Origin: Spiroplasma taiwanense CT-1
GTDB taxonomy: Bacteria; Bacillota_I; Bacilli_A; Mycoplasmatales; Mycoplasmataceae
Assembly (NCBI RefSeq): GCF_000439435.1
Contig: NC_021846.1
Coordinates: 744,001-808,000, forward strand
Direction of reading: 5' to 3'
Length of the DNA: 64,000 nucleotides
Shown piece by piece: positions 9,228 to 22,660 of this stretch. A model generated the notes under the pieces. That model made no database searches. It saw nothing but the letters and a program-made list of their open reading frames with translations, and was not told where the DNA came from. Position numbers and translations under genes: made by a program. Position 1 is the stretch's first letter. Every line of letters begins with the position of its first letter.

Positions 9228-11339
9228 TTATTTTGTATCATCATCTGAAAATACTATGTTTATGCTTAGATTATCTTTTGTTAAATATTCAAATTTTCCA
9301 TTTTTTTCGCTTTCAAAAATTACTCTTAATTGCATATTTTGAATATGCAATCTAAGTGAATCATATCTTGCAATAACATCACTACTAATTGATGAAACCA
9401 TATTTTCTCAAATAGCATTTTGTCCAATTTTTTTAAATTGAAAAACAAATTGTGCTTTTTCAATTATAACTTTTGAATTATTTAAATATTTTTCTTCAAC
9501 TCCCAATCCCTTAATTAAAGAATCTGGAATTAAATTTATAATCATTTGCATTGACATTTCAGGTAGCATTTTATTTATTTGTTCATTTAAAGTAGTTGTA
9601 ACTGTATCTTGAAAAAGAGGCATAAGAGCATCAATTGCTGTTCTTTCAATTGAACTTAAGTCCATATCATCTAAAATTGCAGAAATTTTTATAGAATCAT
9701 TTGTAAAAAAGATCATATTTAAATTTGGACCTAAAAATAATGTATCCAATTCTAAATATCCTTTTTCACCTAAATTAAATAAATTATTAAAAATTTTCAA
9801 AACTATCTGTCCTGGACTGATAACAATTTTATCTAATAATTCATAAAGTGTTGCATTTTTAAACATTGTTTTTTTTACAGTTATTCCCAAAACTTTCAAT
9901 TCAATATCCAAATTAAGTTTTATACTTAAATTTAATTTTTCATCAACTCTATTATTTTTATTGTAGTCAAGTAAAAGATTAAATAAAAGTGAGTCAATTC
10001 CCATTGTAGAACCACTTGAATCTGCACTATGGTGATTTTTATTATTTTTTGAATTAATAGTAAATAATCTATCATCCATTTGAGTAAATAATTCTTTTAA
10101 AAATAAGTACAAAAAGTTATGAGAACCACCTTTTGTTGTATTATATGTGTCGGGATTTAAAAATTTTGAAAACATTAAAACAATATTTGGGGCTACATTT
10201 GCAAGAATATCTCCAATTGCTACTTTATTTTGCACACCCTTTGATCCAATTTTTAAATCGATAAACATTTTTCCTTGTGCAACTCCACTACCAAATTCTT
10301 GTTCACCATTTATACTTGATAAATCTAAATCTATTAAGTCAAATAAATTAACATTTAAAAACTCAGAAACTTTAAAAGTAAAATCAGGTTTTTGTTCATT
10401 TCCTGCAATTGTAATTTCATCTTTTATTCCTAGAGACCTTAATAAATTTCCAAAAGCTGAAAATAAATCTTGCAAATTATTTCTAAAATCTCTGTCAAAG
10501 TTTTCATAAATTTGTTTACCATTTTGTTCATCTGGATTTGCTTGTGCAAGTTGATTTACATCTTGATTAACAAGATTTTTAATTGGTTGAAGTAATGGAC
10601 CAATAAGAGATAAAATATCATCCATTCCTCCAGCTCTTAAACTAAAATTAGTTACTGATTTAATATTCAATAATTGAATTAATTGATAAATGGTTCCTAA
10701 TGTAATTTTTATTCCTGGCACTCCCATATCAGCTCAATCAAAAAGAATTAAATCAACTTTTTTTGCAAGTAAACTATCAGGATTGGTAAAACTGTTTGTA
10801 TGTAATGAATTTATAACTTTTTCAACGACATCATATTCAGGGACTGTTCAATTAAATTCTTGTGTATAAAGTTTTTTATTTAAGTAAAATAAATCTAATT
10901 TTGCTTTTCCTAAATTAACATTAGCATTTTGATCAAAAGTTATTCCATCACTTCCAATTCCATACAATTCAGGAAGTTTAAAAGTATTATCATTGCTAAT
11001 TTCAATTTTAAAGTTATCATCTTTTATGTTTACTTGTTTTTTTAAGTATGAAATTAGATCATCTATTGCAACTAAATGATTTGCTATGTTTCTGGAAAGA
11101 ATTTTTAAATTATTTTCTTCTTTAATTTTTACATCAGCAATAACAGTTGAATTTAAAACTGATTTAACATTATTTATTATTTCATCAGGACCATCTAAAA
11201 TAAATTCTCCATCATTTTCATCAGAACCATCTTTATCAAATAAATTACTATAATCATTTCAATTTGAGCAACTAACAACAGTTAAACTAGAACTTGTAAT
11301 TAAACCAATACTAGAAATTATTATTAATAATTTTTTCAA
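9228..11339 (-). CDS. Large lipoprotein B
   Basis: A 703-residue predicted surface lipoprotein. The leader MKKLLIIISSIG... ends in lipobox VVSC with Cys-24. The start codon is TTG, placed by a GGAG ribosome binding site 7 nt upstream; no ATG fits the leader. The C-terminal 250 residues ('FLGPNLNM', 'EMSMQMIINLIPDSLIKGL', 'KAQFVFQFKK') are closely matched by the decayed copy at 21032-22438. It follows the FtsX-like permease by 14 nt and precedes lipoprotein A, so all three are probably one transcript. Function unknown; a role at the surface with the permease is inferred from arrangement. Confidence 0.8.
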
Positions 11340-11353
11340 ATAAATTCTCCTTT

Positions 11354-14300
11354 CTAATTACTAATTGTTAATGAATCTACTGGTTTTATTCTTAAAAATT
11401 GTTTATATGATATTAAGATTGTTGCAATATAAATTGATATTAAGATTGCAATAACTGCAAATGGTTGTCAAATTGCAAATTCATATGGAATTACAAATGA
11501 ATAATTTGAAGACATATAACTTACAATTTTTTGAATACCAAATCACGCAGTTAAGAAACCAAAAATAAAGGTTGTGAAAATTGGTAAAATATAAATTCCC
11601 AAAATTTGAGCCATAACATAATTATTTGTATATCCCAAAATTTTCATTGTTGCAATAAATTGAGCATTTTCTCCAATAATCAAAATTGTTGTAATAACAA
11701 TAATTATTATTGAAATTGTTAAAGCAATAAAAGTAATCAAATAAATTATTATTCTAATAATTGCTTCAACCTGATCTAATAATTCTCGTTTATCTTTTAA
11801 TGAATCAATTTTATTTAAACTATTTTCACTATATCCTTGTGTATATGATGTATATGTTGTTCCAGTTTCATTATCAATTATTAAACTGGATTTTCCAACC
11901 ATCCCTATTGAACTATAATCACCAAAAGCTTGTGTTTTTGAAGTATTTATTAATTGATCATTATATAAGTTTCAATTAGTATATTTATAATTAAATATTG
12001 GATATTCATTTTCAAATATTTTTCATAAATATTTTGAAGCATATTTATATCCATTTGGATCTACATAATCAGAAGATAATTTTAAAAACATATTAATAAA
12101 TTCATCATATGGATTATCTGCACCAGTTACAAATTTATCATTATTATTTGCTTGACTTCATTTTGTAATTAAAAAATTAAAATAGTCTATAAATTTTTCT
12201 CATTGTGCTTGAGAAATTTCATACATAGTTTGTGTATCATAAAATTTTTTTAATGCAGGGCTTTCTTTTCATTCATTTAGGAAGAACTTATTAAAGAAAT
12301 ATTTTTTAATATTATCATATTTTAAAACTTTATTTGCATTTTCATTAGAAATTCATGCTTTTGAATTTCCATAATTTTCAGTTACACCAACTATTAAAAA
12401 TTTTTTATCCGATCCCGTAAACACTTTTTTTATTTCTGATTTATTAGCAGCAGTTTGAATTTCTGTTTCTTTTGATATTCCACTTAATGTTTCTGATGCT
12501 ATTTTTTTACCATTAATTGTTGCAACAGAAATTGGAGATTCTGAATCTCAAGTTTGATTTAATTCATTATACGCAAAGTAATTTTTTTTATGTTCAGAAA
12601 TATAATCATTTACTGTTTGAGTTAAATAGTTATATTCTGATTTAATTCCCATATTTACATTATTTAAATCAATACTATTATTTTCTTTATCAACTAACTC
12701 TTTTTTAAGAATTGAGACATTCATAATGTCTTTTATTCCCAAGTTTAATTTTTTAGAAATAGTTTGGTTAATAATAATTGGAATATATTCATTATAATCA
12801 GAATTCAATTTTTTAAATAAATTTTCTTTTATATCAGTTCCTTCTGAATCACGTAAATAAACTGAAACTGAATTTGAATTCAATCCATAAATTTTTATAT
12901 TTTGTTCATTTTTATTTGAAAAGTAAGTTCCATTTATCATGGTTCCTAATTCTTCTGTTTGATGATTATAAGGAATAATATTTGTTGCAATATTATAATC
13001 TTGATTTTTCAACAAAGCTTCTTTCATTGCTTGCTGAATGACATTTGTTTCTTTTTGATATGTTGACTCCATCAACATTGTTCCAAGTTTTGATTCAAAA
13101 TGAATTCAATATCAAAGAATAATATAAGTATTAAATTTTCTAAAATCTTCTATATCTCATTGACTTAAATCATTTAAATCGATTTGCATAACATCAATTC
13201 CATTATAAAAAATTTTATTATTTTCAATATTAAAATCTGAATATATAAAATCATCTAGAAAATTTTCTCATTTTGAATTTATTGTGTCATTTCCATAAAA
13301 CAAATAATTTGTTCCTTTTGTTGCAAGTTTAAATGGAGTTTTTACTTGATAAGTTTCGTAAACTTCTTCTCCTGAAGTTTCAAATAATTGATCATCAAAG
13401 TTAATATTTTTTATTTTTCCATAATTTAATGATTTTAAATCATTTTCATTTAAGTATTTAGAGTTTATATTTAAAGGTAAAGCATTTATATATTTTTTAT
13501 AAAAATTTTGCAATTCTTGTGCTATTTTTTGTAAAGTTTCTTTTAAACCATCTTGATTACCCTGTTTAATAAGTTTAATAGCACTTGCTTCAATACTGTC
13601 AATTAAAAAGGAATAATCTGCTCATTGATTTGCAATTGAAACTATTGAATCATAAGGAACTCCTTGTGTATTTCTAGAAGGAATTTCTAATTCATCTAAT
13701 TTTTTTAAATATTCAATTGAAGTATTTTTTCAATTTGTATAATTATTTTTAGCTATTTCTTTAAATAAATCATAATTATTATTTATTATTGGAATATTGT
13801 AAGAATAAAAATTATTACTAATATTATTATTCATTAAATCTCCAATAATTTGATCAGTGTCATAATTATAAGTTTTTGTTGTTGAATTGTACTTTAAAGG
13901 ATATGAAGTTATATATTCTTGTTTTGAATTAGTAGATTCACTAATATCTGTTACATGATTTTCTTGATTATAACTTCATTTTTGTTCTTTAATCGGATTG
14001 TAAGTTTTTAGAAAAGTTGAAGGATTATTTGAAACTGGTTCATTAAATTCAACAACATCCTTATAATTTAACCCTGAAAATGTTGCTTTACTGTTTTTTT
14101 CCATGACTAGTGGTGTGATAATGGCTGTAGAAATTAATAAAGTAGAAACAAATAAAGTAGCGGATGTTCCTAATATTTTTCCAGTTGAACTCATTAGTAA
14201 AGCAGAATGTAATTTAAGAGTCGGATTTGCTTTTCTAAATAAAAACTTAAATCCTCTTCCTATTTTGCTATTTCTTTTCATAAAATTTCCAGCTAATAAA

Positions 14301-15886
14301 TTTAATGCCCTTTGTTCAATTACGTTATAGGCAATTAATAAAGTTATTAAAGTCAATGTTATTAAAACAGATATAAATATTGCAAATGTATGTAAACTTA
14401 AAGAATCAAATCCTTTATAGTGAATATTAAAGTAATTTGCAAATATCGAAATAATATAATTTTGTATAACAAGTATTGATATGTACCCTAATATAGTTCC
14501 AACCAAGCTAATTACAATTGGTGTTGATATAAAGAACATTAGCAATGAGCGATTGGAATAACCCAAAGCTTTAAATGTTCCTAATTTAGATTTAGTTTCA
14601 TCAACTTGTTTCTTAACAATTAATATAATTATGAAAACAGAAATTAATGCAATCAATATAAGTAAGAATGTTGAAAACACTCAATAAACTCAAATGACAT
14701 GTCTATAACTTGCTGTTCTAAAATAAAATTTATATTCTGTATCTCTTAAATCAAAAAACATTTTTACAGCTGTCGTATTTAAATTTCCATACTCAATTCA
14801 TTCCTTATTAAAAGCCTTTAAATAAGATTCTGAATTATGAGACTTACTTTTAAATTTTCCAGAAAAATAAACTTCTCTATCACTTTGTGATTCAAAATTT
14901 AATTTTGAACTTGAAAGGTCGTAGCTATAAATTTGCATTTTTGTTCCTTCTTCATTTTTTACTTCAACTTTATTAAGTCCAAAAATTGAAGGATCAACAT
15001 ATGCAATTAAATTCTTTTTTATTGAAGGTATTGTTGATTTAAAGTCTGTTACAGGATATACAAAATCAGCTGAAGAACCAAATCCAATTACTTGAAACCA
15101 AACTTGTTCTTTATATTCTGATGTATTAATTCCTAAAGTTGAATCATTGATACTAACACTTCCACCAAAAGTTAAATTTGAAATGTCATCTTTAACTAAC
15201 AACTGATTTCCATAAATATCTGCAGTTAATCTTATGATATCTCCTCTTTTGATATTATTTTGGTTTGCAAAATTGGCTTGAATGATAACCTCTCTTGAAG
15301 CAAATTGCTTATTTTCTGAAAAATATCTATCTTTTTGGTTATCTTCTAAAATAATTTTGTCAACCAAGATTTGTTCAGTTTTTGTTTCATCAAACCTTTC
15401 ATCAATTATTGATGTCTTAGTTAATGCTTTTATATTTAAGTCATTATTTTTCAGTTTGACATTATTAAATGTTCTTCCTTCTGTTCGAGATCAATTAAAA
15501 TAACTATCTCCTTGAACAATTTGATTTTCAGATTTAATTCCTTTTCTTGAAAGAACATTAATTAAGTATTGAGAATATAAATCTTGATTTGCATATTCAT
15601 CAATATTTTCTCCTCCAATTCATTCATTTTCATCAAATGAAATTCTTGTTGAATTATCAACATTGACTATAAAGTCATGTTGATTTGATTGATTTATAAG
15701 TTTATTATAACTTTCATCTACCCTGTTGATTGTTATAAAAACAGACATACCAACCATTATTGCTATTGTTACTAAAAAACCCAATCCAATTAATTGGCCC
15801 AAATTTTTCAAAGTAGTTTTAAATCCAGATTTAATAATTAAAAGTTTTTTGTTAGGTTTTTCTTGAATTTTCATAATTAATATCAT
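11354..15886 (-). CDS. Giant FtsX-like ABC permease, 1510 aa
   Basis: A very large membrane protein with the layout of mollicute FtsX/MacB-type permeases. It has an N-terminal membrane segment (residues about 31-53) and an extracytoplasmic stretch to about 390. An FtsX domain at about 403-590 carries several membrane helices and the family-like 'KLGTFKALGYSNRSL'. A second, very long extracytoplasmic region runs to about 1370. A C-terminal FtsX domain has membrane helices near 1376-1402, 1430-1448 and 1478-1498, with 'FIATMKILGYTNNYV'. Such permeases need a cytoplasmic ATPase, and none is encoded nearby. Many Trp codons are TGA. Start choice between ATG 15886 and in-frame ATG 15874 is uncertain. 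It heads the lipoprotein B and A genes. Confidence 0.85.
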
Positions 15887-15915
15887 TTACTTTCTAATAA
15901 TTTTAAATAAAGATA

Positions 15916-18048
15916 TTAAATTAAATCAATACTATTAATTACTACTGTTCAAGAGGATTTTAAATCATTACAATATGATTCACTGCTTAACTGTGAATCA
16001 ATTTTTACTTTTATTATTAAATAATCAATATTATTTTCTTGAGTTTTAGAAATTGAATAATATAAATTACTTTTAAATGAATATGAAACTTTTGAACGAC
16101 ATTTAAATCAACTTACCTCTAAAAAAGGTACATTAAATTGTGTTCCATTAGTTGAATCTCTAAATAATTTATAATTATCATTTGTTGAAATTTGATCTAA
16201 ATTTTCAGTTATTATATTTGTTCTTTCTCCATTTTTTAAAAATGATGCTGAAACTTCTTCGCTTCCACTAATTTTTTTAGGTCTTGTTGTTAAATTTAAT
16301 TCAACATTTTGCTTATAATTTTTAGCTTCATCTAAACTTAAAGGGATTGGATATTTTAATGAAAAACTAGACTGTGGTGTAATTCAAGGTTTATTTGAAG
16401 CACCGACTTTTCAACCTAAATTTTGTTTTGATTCAAAACTTACAGCTGTTGCTGACCCATTTTGGGTATTTTCAATATTAAAACCACTATCTTTTTTAAA
16501 AAGTGTCTTATATCTTATAATTACATTTCCATAAAAAACTTTTGATTCAGGTTTTGCTGTTAACTCAATTTGCTCATATGTTGGTGAAGAATAATTAATA
16601 TTACTCTTTATATTTTCATTTGTAATTCGATTTTGAATAGCATTGATAATTTCATCTGCTGTAATTCAATATAATTCACCTAAATTATGATTTGTAATAT
16701 TAATAGCTGTTGATATATTTTGTCTTTTTATATTAAAAGACATTTCAACTGAATTTGTAAAACCAGTAATTGATAAGTCAAATTTTACATTTGCAATTGT
16801 TTGTTGATTAATATCAAAGCTTGGATATCTAATATTTTCTATTTTTAAATTACTTTTTTCTGTTAATTCTAATAATTTATTTTTTGATAATAATAAACTA
16901 ATAATTTGCTCATTTGGATTATTATCATTGTAATTTGAAATATCTCCAATCTTTGTAACTTTTACAATTGAGTTTATATTTTCAATACTAAAAGTTAAAG
17001 TTTGAGCATTATTTAAACTATTATTTCTAATTGTAGCTTGTGATAATGAATTAAGTTCAATTATTGAATTATTTACATTTGAATATCTTGCAAAAATTGG
17101 ATTTAATTCTTTTACTTTATTTAAAATTGTTATGTTTTCTAAATCATCAAGTGTACCTAAGTTTGTATTTTGAATTAATGTAACAATATCATTTGCATTA
17201 TATCTAACAATTACTTGTGAAGAATCTTGAAATATATAAAGTTCATCATTATATTTTAAAGATATTGTTACATTTTCTGGTCCTTGACTATTTATATCTG
17301 AAATAAATAATTTATATTCATCATTTTGTAAAAAAGAAATATCTATTTCATCATTTATATTTACGTTTAATAATTTATTTGTAATTCAATTTTCGCTAAT
17401 ATCATTTGTTTCTCCTAAATCTCGAGTTACTAATATACTTTCTAGCGATATAGGTTTATATTCTAATTGAATTACTTCATTTTTTGCTTTTGTATCATTT
17501 TTTCAACTTATATCTATTTGATTTAAAGATTTTACTTTAATATCAAGATCATTTGAAAAGTCCATTCCTGAAATACCAGGATTTAATTCCTTTATTTTTT
17601 CTATAATGGTATTATACTTAATATTTTTTAGACTACCTAGTTGTCTAATTTTAATTAAGGCATCTAAACTACTAACCTCAAAACTTCCTACAGTTGTGCC
17701 AAAATAGTTTTCAACTGTAAATTTAACTTTTTTTAAAGATAATCCTTTTATATAAATTGTTTTATTTTTTAAAACTGAATTATATTCTTTAATTCTTTCA
17801 ATAAGTGAATTATTACTAACATCACTTATTTCTCCAAGATTAGTATTTAAATTTAATATATTTATATTTTCAAATCCCTGGTTACTGTCATGAACATTAT
17901 CGCCAACAACACCATCTTCTTTTTCGTTTGTGTCTGGACGATATTTTTCAAGGCTTTTTACAAAACCTTGCATTACTAATAAACTTGGTGTAACTATTAA
18001 ACCAAAAGCTATAGTTATTACACCACTTATAATTAGTACTTTTTTCAT
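15916..18048 (-). CDS. Surface protein with LG...NP repeats, 710 aa
   Basis: A 710-residue secreted or N-terminally anchored protein: a basic start and one hydrophobic segment (residues 4-30), with no lipobox Cys. The rest is extracytoplasmic in style (Asn/Ser/Thr rich). A diverged motif recurs, roughly 'NLG.L.D......I...IKELNP': residues about 70-91, 136-158, 207-228, 283-306 and 435-455, alternating with beta-rich segments. The spacing suggests tandem domains of 65-100 residues. Family not recognised; adhesion or scaffolding is a guess. It ends 30 nt before the FtsX-like permease start, suggesting co-expression. Confidence 0.7.
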
Positions 18049-18094
18049 ATACTTAACACCTCTATTACTTTTAATTTGAATAAATAATAATAGA

Positions 18095-18784
18095 TTAAAT
18101 AAGTGGTATTTTGCTTCCTTTTCTTACAGTTAATAATATATTTTTTTGAGTATATGCAAAGATTTTATTAATAACAATTCTTTTAAAAAAAATTTTAATT
18201 GAATTTATTAAGCTTTTTAACTTTCTTTTCACTTTTTTATCAATTCAATTTTTTTTAAAAATAAATAAAAATGGTTCAATTGATAAAAAAATAAATGGTT
18301 CAAAAACTATAAAGTCATTTCTGTTTTTAAAAATTTTGTAAAAAATTAACATAATTAATAATGAAATTATTAATGATGTGTTTATTACAAAGAAAAATAA
18401 AAAATGAATTTTATTATCAATATTATAATGAATATTGTTTATTATAAAGTTTGTACTTGAAACAAGAACTATTGGTGCAAAAGCAAGTAAAAATTTTAAA
18501 ATAAAAATTGATGCTAATCTTCGATTATATAATTTTAAAAAAGATTTTCATTTAAATTTTTTATACTTAATTTTTATTAGAACACCCATAAAGGTTATAA
18601 ATAAAATTAATAGTGCAATTGTAAAAAATATATTATTAAATCAGTATTTTTGAAGTATACTTACTAAGTCAAAATTAATATTTCCGAATAAAAATATAGC
18701 TAAATAAGCAATTAAAAAAATATATAGTAATGATAATGATACTACATGTCGTGTTATCAATATATCTTTTATTTTTTTAACCAT
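18095..18784 (-). CDS. Hypothetical membrane protein, 229 aa
   Basis: A multi-pass membrane protein with about four to five hydrophobic helices separated by very basic loops, ending in a Lys/Arg-rich tail (IDKKVKRKLKS... then ...TVRKGSKIPLI). The start is supported by AAGGAG 8 nt before ATG. It lies between the decayed lipoprotein A copy and the repeat surface protein on the same strand. No family recognised. Confidence 0.65.
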
Positions 18785-18885
18785 ATTTTTTACTCCTTAT
18801 CTCTTGACTTTATCATAATAAAAAGTTAAAAAAATAAGCATACTATAAAAATAAATTAATTTATTGAATTATAAAAATATTTTAA

Positions 18886-18935
18886 AATAATATAAAAAAA
18901 TATTTTACTTTCATAAAATATTTTTTTATATTATT
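18886..18935. terminator. Perfect 22-bp all-AT inverted repeat
   Basis: Two exact 22-nt arms (18886-18907 and 18914-18935) with a 6-nt loop, just after the decayed lipoprotein A copy. T-rich arms on both strands make it a likely bidirectional terminator, although the stem has no GC pair. Confidence 0.7.
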
Positions 18936-18940
18936 AAGTT

Positions 18941-20997
18941 TTACATTTTAATTTCTGTAATTGTATAACTTTCTATTATTTTCTTAATTTTAATTGTTAC
19001 TTTTCTTCCTTGCCCTAAATTATAAGAATATTCGTTAGATGAAACTGCTTCAGAGAAAGCAATTGTTAAAGATTTATACGCTGAACTAATTGACTTTATT
19101 AACTCAGCTTTTTGAGTAGTGACATTTGAATTAACTCAATTACTTATTTCATACAAACCATTCATATTCTCTCTTGCAGAAATTAAACTATCTAATAAAG
19201 CTGAATCTTTTTCTATTAGATTAACTATTCCTTCAACACTTGTTGGCATATTTGAAAAAATTGGTGCTAAGCCTTTAATAACAGATGAGAGTTGTGAAAA
19301 ATCAATTTTTGTAGGTTTTCCGTTAATTAATTCTTGAATTTTTTCAATAATAGATTTAAGTGAATTTGTATTATCTAATATTTCAAAACCTAAAATACTC
19401 TCTAATCCAAATAACTCTCCTAAATCACCAGTTAAAATATTTTGAATAGTTCCATAACCTCAAATATCATTATTTCAAACTACACTAAATAAATTTCCAT
19501 TTGCTACTGTATTTGTATCATCAGTTGCTGATATACTATTAATTAATTTTTTAAAAGTTTCTTCAGTAAATGGTAAAGAAATTAAATTATTCAATAAACT
19601 AAATGTACTTGCCAAAGTTTCTCCACTTGTTTTAGATAAAATTGGTTTTCCAAGAGCTAATTTGCCAATCAAGTTAACACTAATATTTCCTAATTTTAAA
19701 CTACCTAATAAAGGGAAATAATTGATCCCACTCCCGGTATTAACCCTTCAATAATTAAACCAACATTTAATTTATTGATAACTTCTGCAAGTCCATAACT
19801 GAATCCAAAATCTCCTTTATTAAATGAAAAATCATTAAATTTATCTAATCCTATTGTTTTTATTATATTAGATAAGTCTCCCCCTCCACTAGTAATTGAA
19901 GCAATTATATTTGCTAAGTTTATATCTAAAATCATATCATCACTATATTTTGATTCATCACTTACAAATAACATTTTTATTGCATTTTGTAAAAATGCTG
20001 GTGCTTTTTCATTATCACCTGAGCTAGTTGGAAATAAAATATCATGTACTTTTGCTAATAATTCACTTAAATCAATTGAATTATCTTTTTGAGTAATTTT
20101 TTCATTTCTAAATGATACTATATCATTTAAATCAATTTCACTATCAACATCATTATCAATTATAAAATTTGAAATATAAACTAATTTTATTCTTGCAAAA
20201 TTTACTATTGAAGATATACTCTCCAAATTATTTAAAACTACACTATTTTCAAGTGGTTCATTTATTAATTTTGCAGCAGTTTCTCCAAATTCTGCTATTG
20301 CTTTTTTAAATACACTTACATAAGTATCATCTTTTGCATTAATTAGACTATTTGTAAAATCTGAATTTCCTCCAGATAATTTAATTATTCCATCACCCAA
20401 TTCTGTTAAAGCCAAATTCATAGCTTCAGTTCATGTTTTATTATCATATTTTGACATATCAAGTGCGTCACTAAAAAAATTTAGTGAGTTTCCTACTGTT
20501 TTAATTGTTTCTTTAACTTCATTTGTTAAAGTTTCACTATTTAAGGTTACACCAAATGAATTTAAAATACCATTTACAACTTTTTCTAAATTTGAGCTTC
20601 CATCAGTGTTCTTTTTAACTGAAAATACTCCTGAAACAATATCTGTAATTTGAAGCAATAAATCTTTACCAGAAGGTTGTATTCCTGTTGTAATTGAAGT
20701 TATATCTGATGATATAAATTAATTTTTAAATCAATTATCTTTAAAACTTTTTAATTGTGTTCCTGTTAATGCTTTTGATGAACTTGAAAATGAATATTCA
20801 TTTAAAACATAGTCCATATTATATCCATTTGTTTTATTTAAATAAGCTAATTTTGCAACTTCACCTAAAAATTCTTTCATTTCATCTTAATTAAACTCTT
20901 CTTCTGTTGGTATATTTGCATTATTACATGCAACTACTGTAATTGTTGTTGAAGCAGTAATGGAAACTGCTCCTAAAAATCCTAATAATTTTTTCAT
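18941..20997 (-). pseudogene. Decayed copy of lipoprotein A
   Basis: Clear paralogue of the lipoprotein at 7159-9201, with a leader ending VVAC (Cys-24) and the same domain order. It is broken in three places. In-frame TAA codons follow EEEFN, where the intact paralogue has FDQEK, and follow FKDNWFKN, where the paralogue has KNGLI. There is also a frameshift near 19700: the first frame ends GVGSIISLY-stop while the next frame continues PLLGSLKLGNISVNLIGK. The remaining 450 residues are well preserved, so inactivation looks recent. A ribosome binding site (AAGG) survives upstream. Confidence 0.85.
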
Positions 20998-21031
20998 TTT
21001 ATTTTTTACCTTTTTCCCTTAATTTTATTTT

Positions 21032-22438
21032 TTACAAATTTTCATTTGCATCTTTTGATGAAAATACTACATTAAAAGCAATATCTTCTTTTGTTAAATA
21101 ACGAAATTCACCATTTTCCTCAGAAACTAAAGATATTTTTATTTGAACATTTTGAACATGTAGTCTAAAAGTATCATTATTATTTAGAATTCTATTTGAA
21201 ATATTTCCCGATTGATTTTTTCATTCCTGATTTTCACCATATTTTTTAAATTGAAAAACAAATTGTGCTTTTTCAATTGTAATTGTTGCTTTATCTAAAA
21301 TTGTTTTATCAAAATTAGAAGGAACTAGTCCTTTTATTAATGCATCAGGAATTAAATTAATAATTGTTTGCATTGAAATTTCTGGTAAATTACTATTTAT
21401 TAATTCATTTAAAGTAGAAGTAATTTTATCTTCAAATAATGGAAGAAAAAGTTCAATAGCAGAACTTGCAAGATCTCCTAAATCTAACTTTTCAATTAAT
21501 AACGTAGTATTTAAAGCAATTAATTCATTAAAATCCATATTTAAATTTGGTCCTAAAAAATCACTTATTTTAATTTCGTGACCATTTATTTCTAAGAAAT
21601 CACTTATTCCAAATGTTTTTAATAAATTTCCTGTTTCTTTTAAAATTATTTCAAAAGCTGAAATAAATTTATTTTAAAATTCTAAATATTGTTCTTTTTC
21701 TTCTTGTGAAGAAGGGTCTAATTGAGCTAAAGCACTTAAATTTAAATTTCGAATTATATCTAGATTATTTCCAAGATTTGCATTTAAAGTTTTTAATAAA
21801 GGAACAAAAAAAATTAAGCTAGATAACGTACCTAATGTAATATTTAATTCTCCAATTATTAGAATATTAAATTTTGCCAATAAAGGATCAAATTTATTAT
21901 CCTTAGTTTGAATATTAAATAGATCTAGCATTGATAGTAAAAAGTCATAACTAAAATAATTTCAATTAACTTTTTTGTTGAAATAACTTGTAAATTTTTT
22001 AACAATTCAACATTTACTACACCCATTTTAACTTTTGTTGATGTTGTAATTTGATTTTCTTCATTTATTCCTTCAATTAGAGGATTTTCAAATAAATTAT
22101 CAATTAAATTTAAACTATATACTGTTCAATCTATATTTACTTTTTTTTGAATTGCGATTAGTAAATCTTCTTTTTGCTTTTCAAATGTTTTTCCTTGTTT
22201 TATAAAATTATTTATTAATTCAAATCTAGTTTGTGTTTCATCATTTTTTGAAGTTTCTGTATCAACAATTAAAGTATCATTAAGTGCATTTTCAAAAATA
22301 TCTTTAATTTTTTGATCTTTATTTGAATTATCTTCAGGTTCTTTTTGAGATATATTCGAATTTCCACAAGAAATTACAGTCGTTGTTGCAGAAGCAGTTA
22401 AAGAAATGGCTCCTAAAAAAATTAAGTAATTTTTTCAT
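21032..22438 (-). pseudogene. Decayed, internally deleted copy of lipoprotein B
   Basis: Remnant of a paralogue of the lipoprotein at 9228-11339. The ATG and first codons (MKKLL) are followed by a T7 run one base too long, which throws the signal peptide out of frame. Read in the next frame, the leader (GAISLTASATTTVISC) and lipobox are intact. An in-frame TAA follows QYLEF. Relative to the intact copy about 200 residues are missing just before the shared FLGPNLNM segment. The C-terminal part (PEISMQTIINLIPDALIKGL, KAQFVFQFKK) is highly similar to the intact copy. It sits immediately upstream of the decayed A copy, the same order as in the intact pair. Confidence 0.82.
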
Positions 22439-22622
22439 ATTTTTCTCTTTTTTAAACAAATTTAAAAATAAAAGTTAAATTGCAAAATTACCTAATTTAA
22501 AAAGTTTGAAAAATTTAATAAATAGTTTTTAAAATACAAAATTATTATATAAAAATCCAAATATAATACCCTTAAACTAATAATATATGATTTTGTAAAA
22601 ATATTTTTTTGTAATACTAAAA
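22439..22622. other. AT-rich spacer upstream of the decayed lipoprotein pair
   Basis: No gene was found. TATAAT occurs on the minus strand near 22548-22553, which could be a -10 element for the decayed B copy, but no good -35 sequence is at the right distance. Confidence 0.35.
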
Positions 22623-22648
22623 AAAAATTATTATTTAAAATAATTTTT
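22623..22648. terminator. AT-only terminator of the 757-aa lipoprotein gene
   Basis: A 10-bp stem (AAAAATTATT / AATAATTTTT) with a 6-nt loop, 13 nt beyond the stop codon on the minus strand. Confidence 0.6.
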
Positions 22649-22660
22649 ATTTATAAAATA

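Noticed and set aside
18941-20997. Annotating each open piece of the decayed lipoproteins as separate small genes
   Set aside because: The pieces align end to end with one intact paralogue; internal pieces have no ribosome binding sites or leaders.
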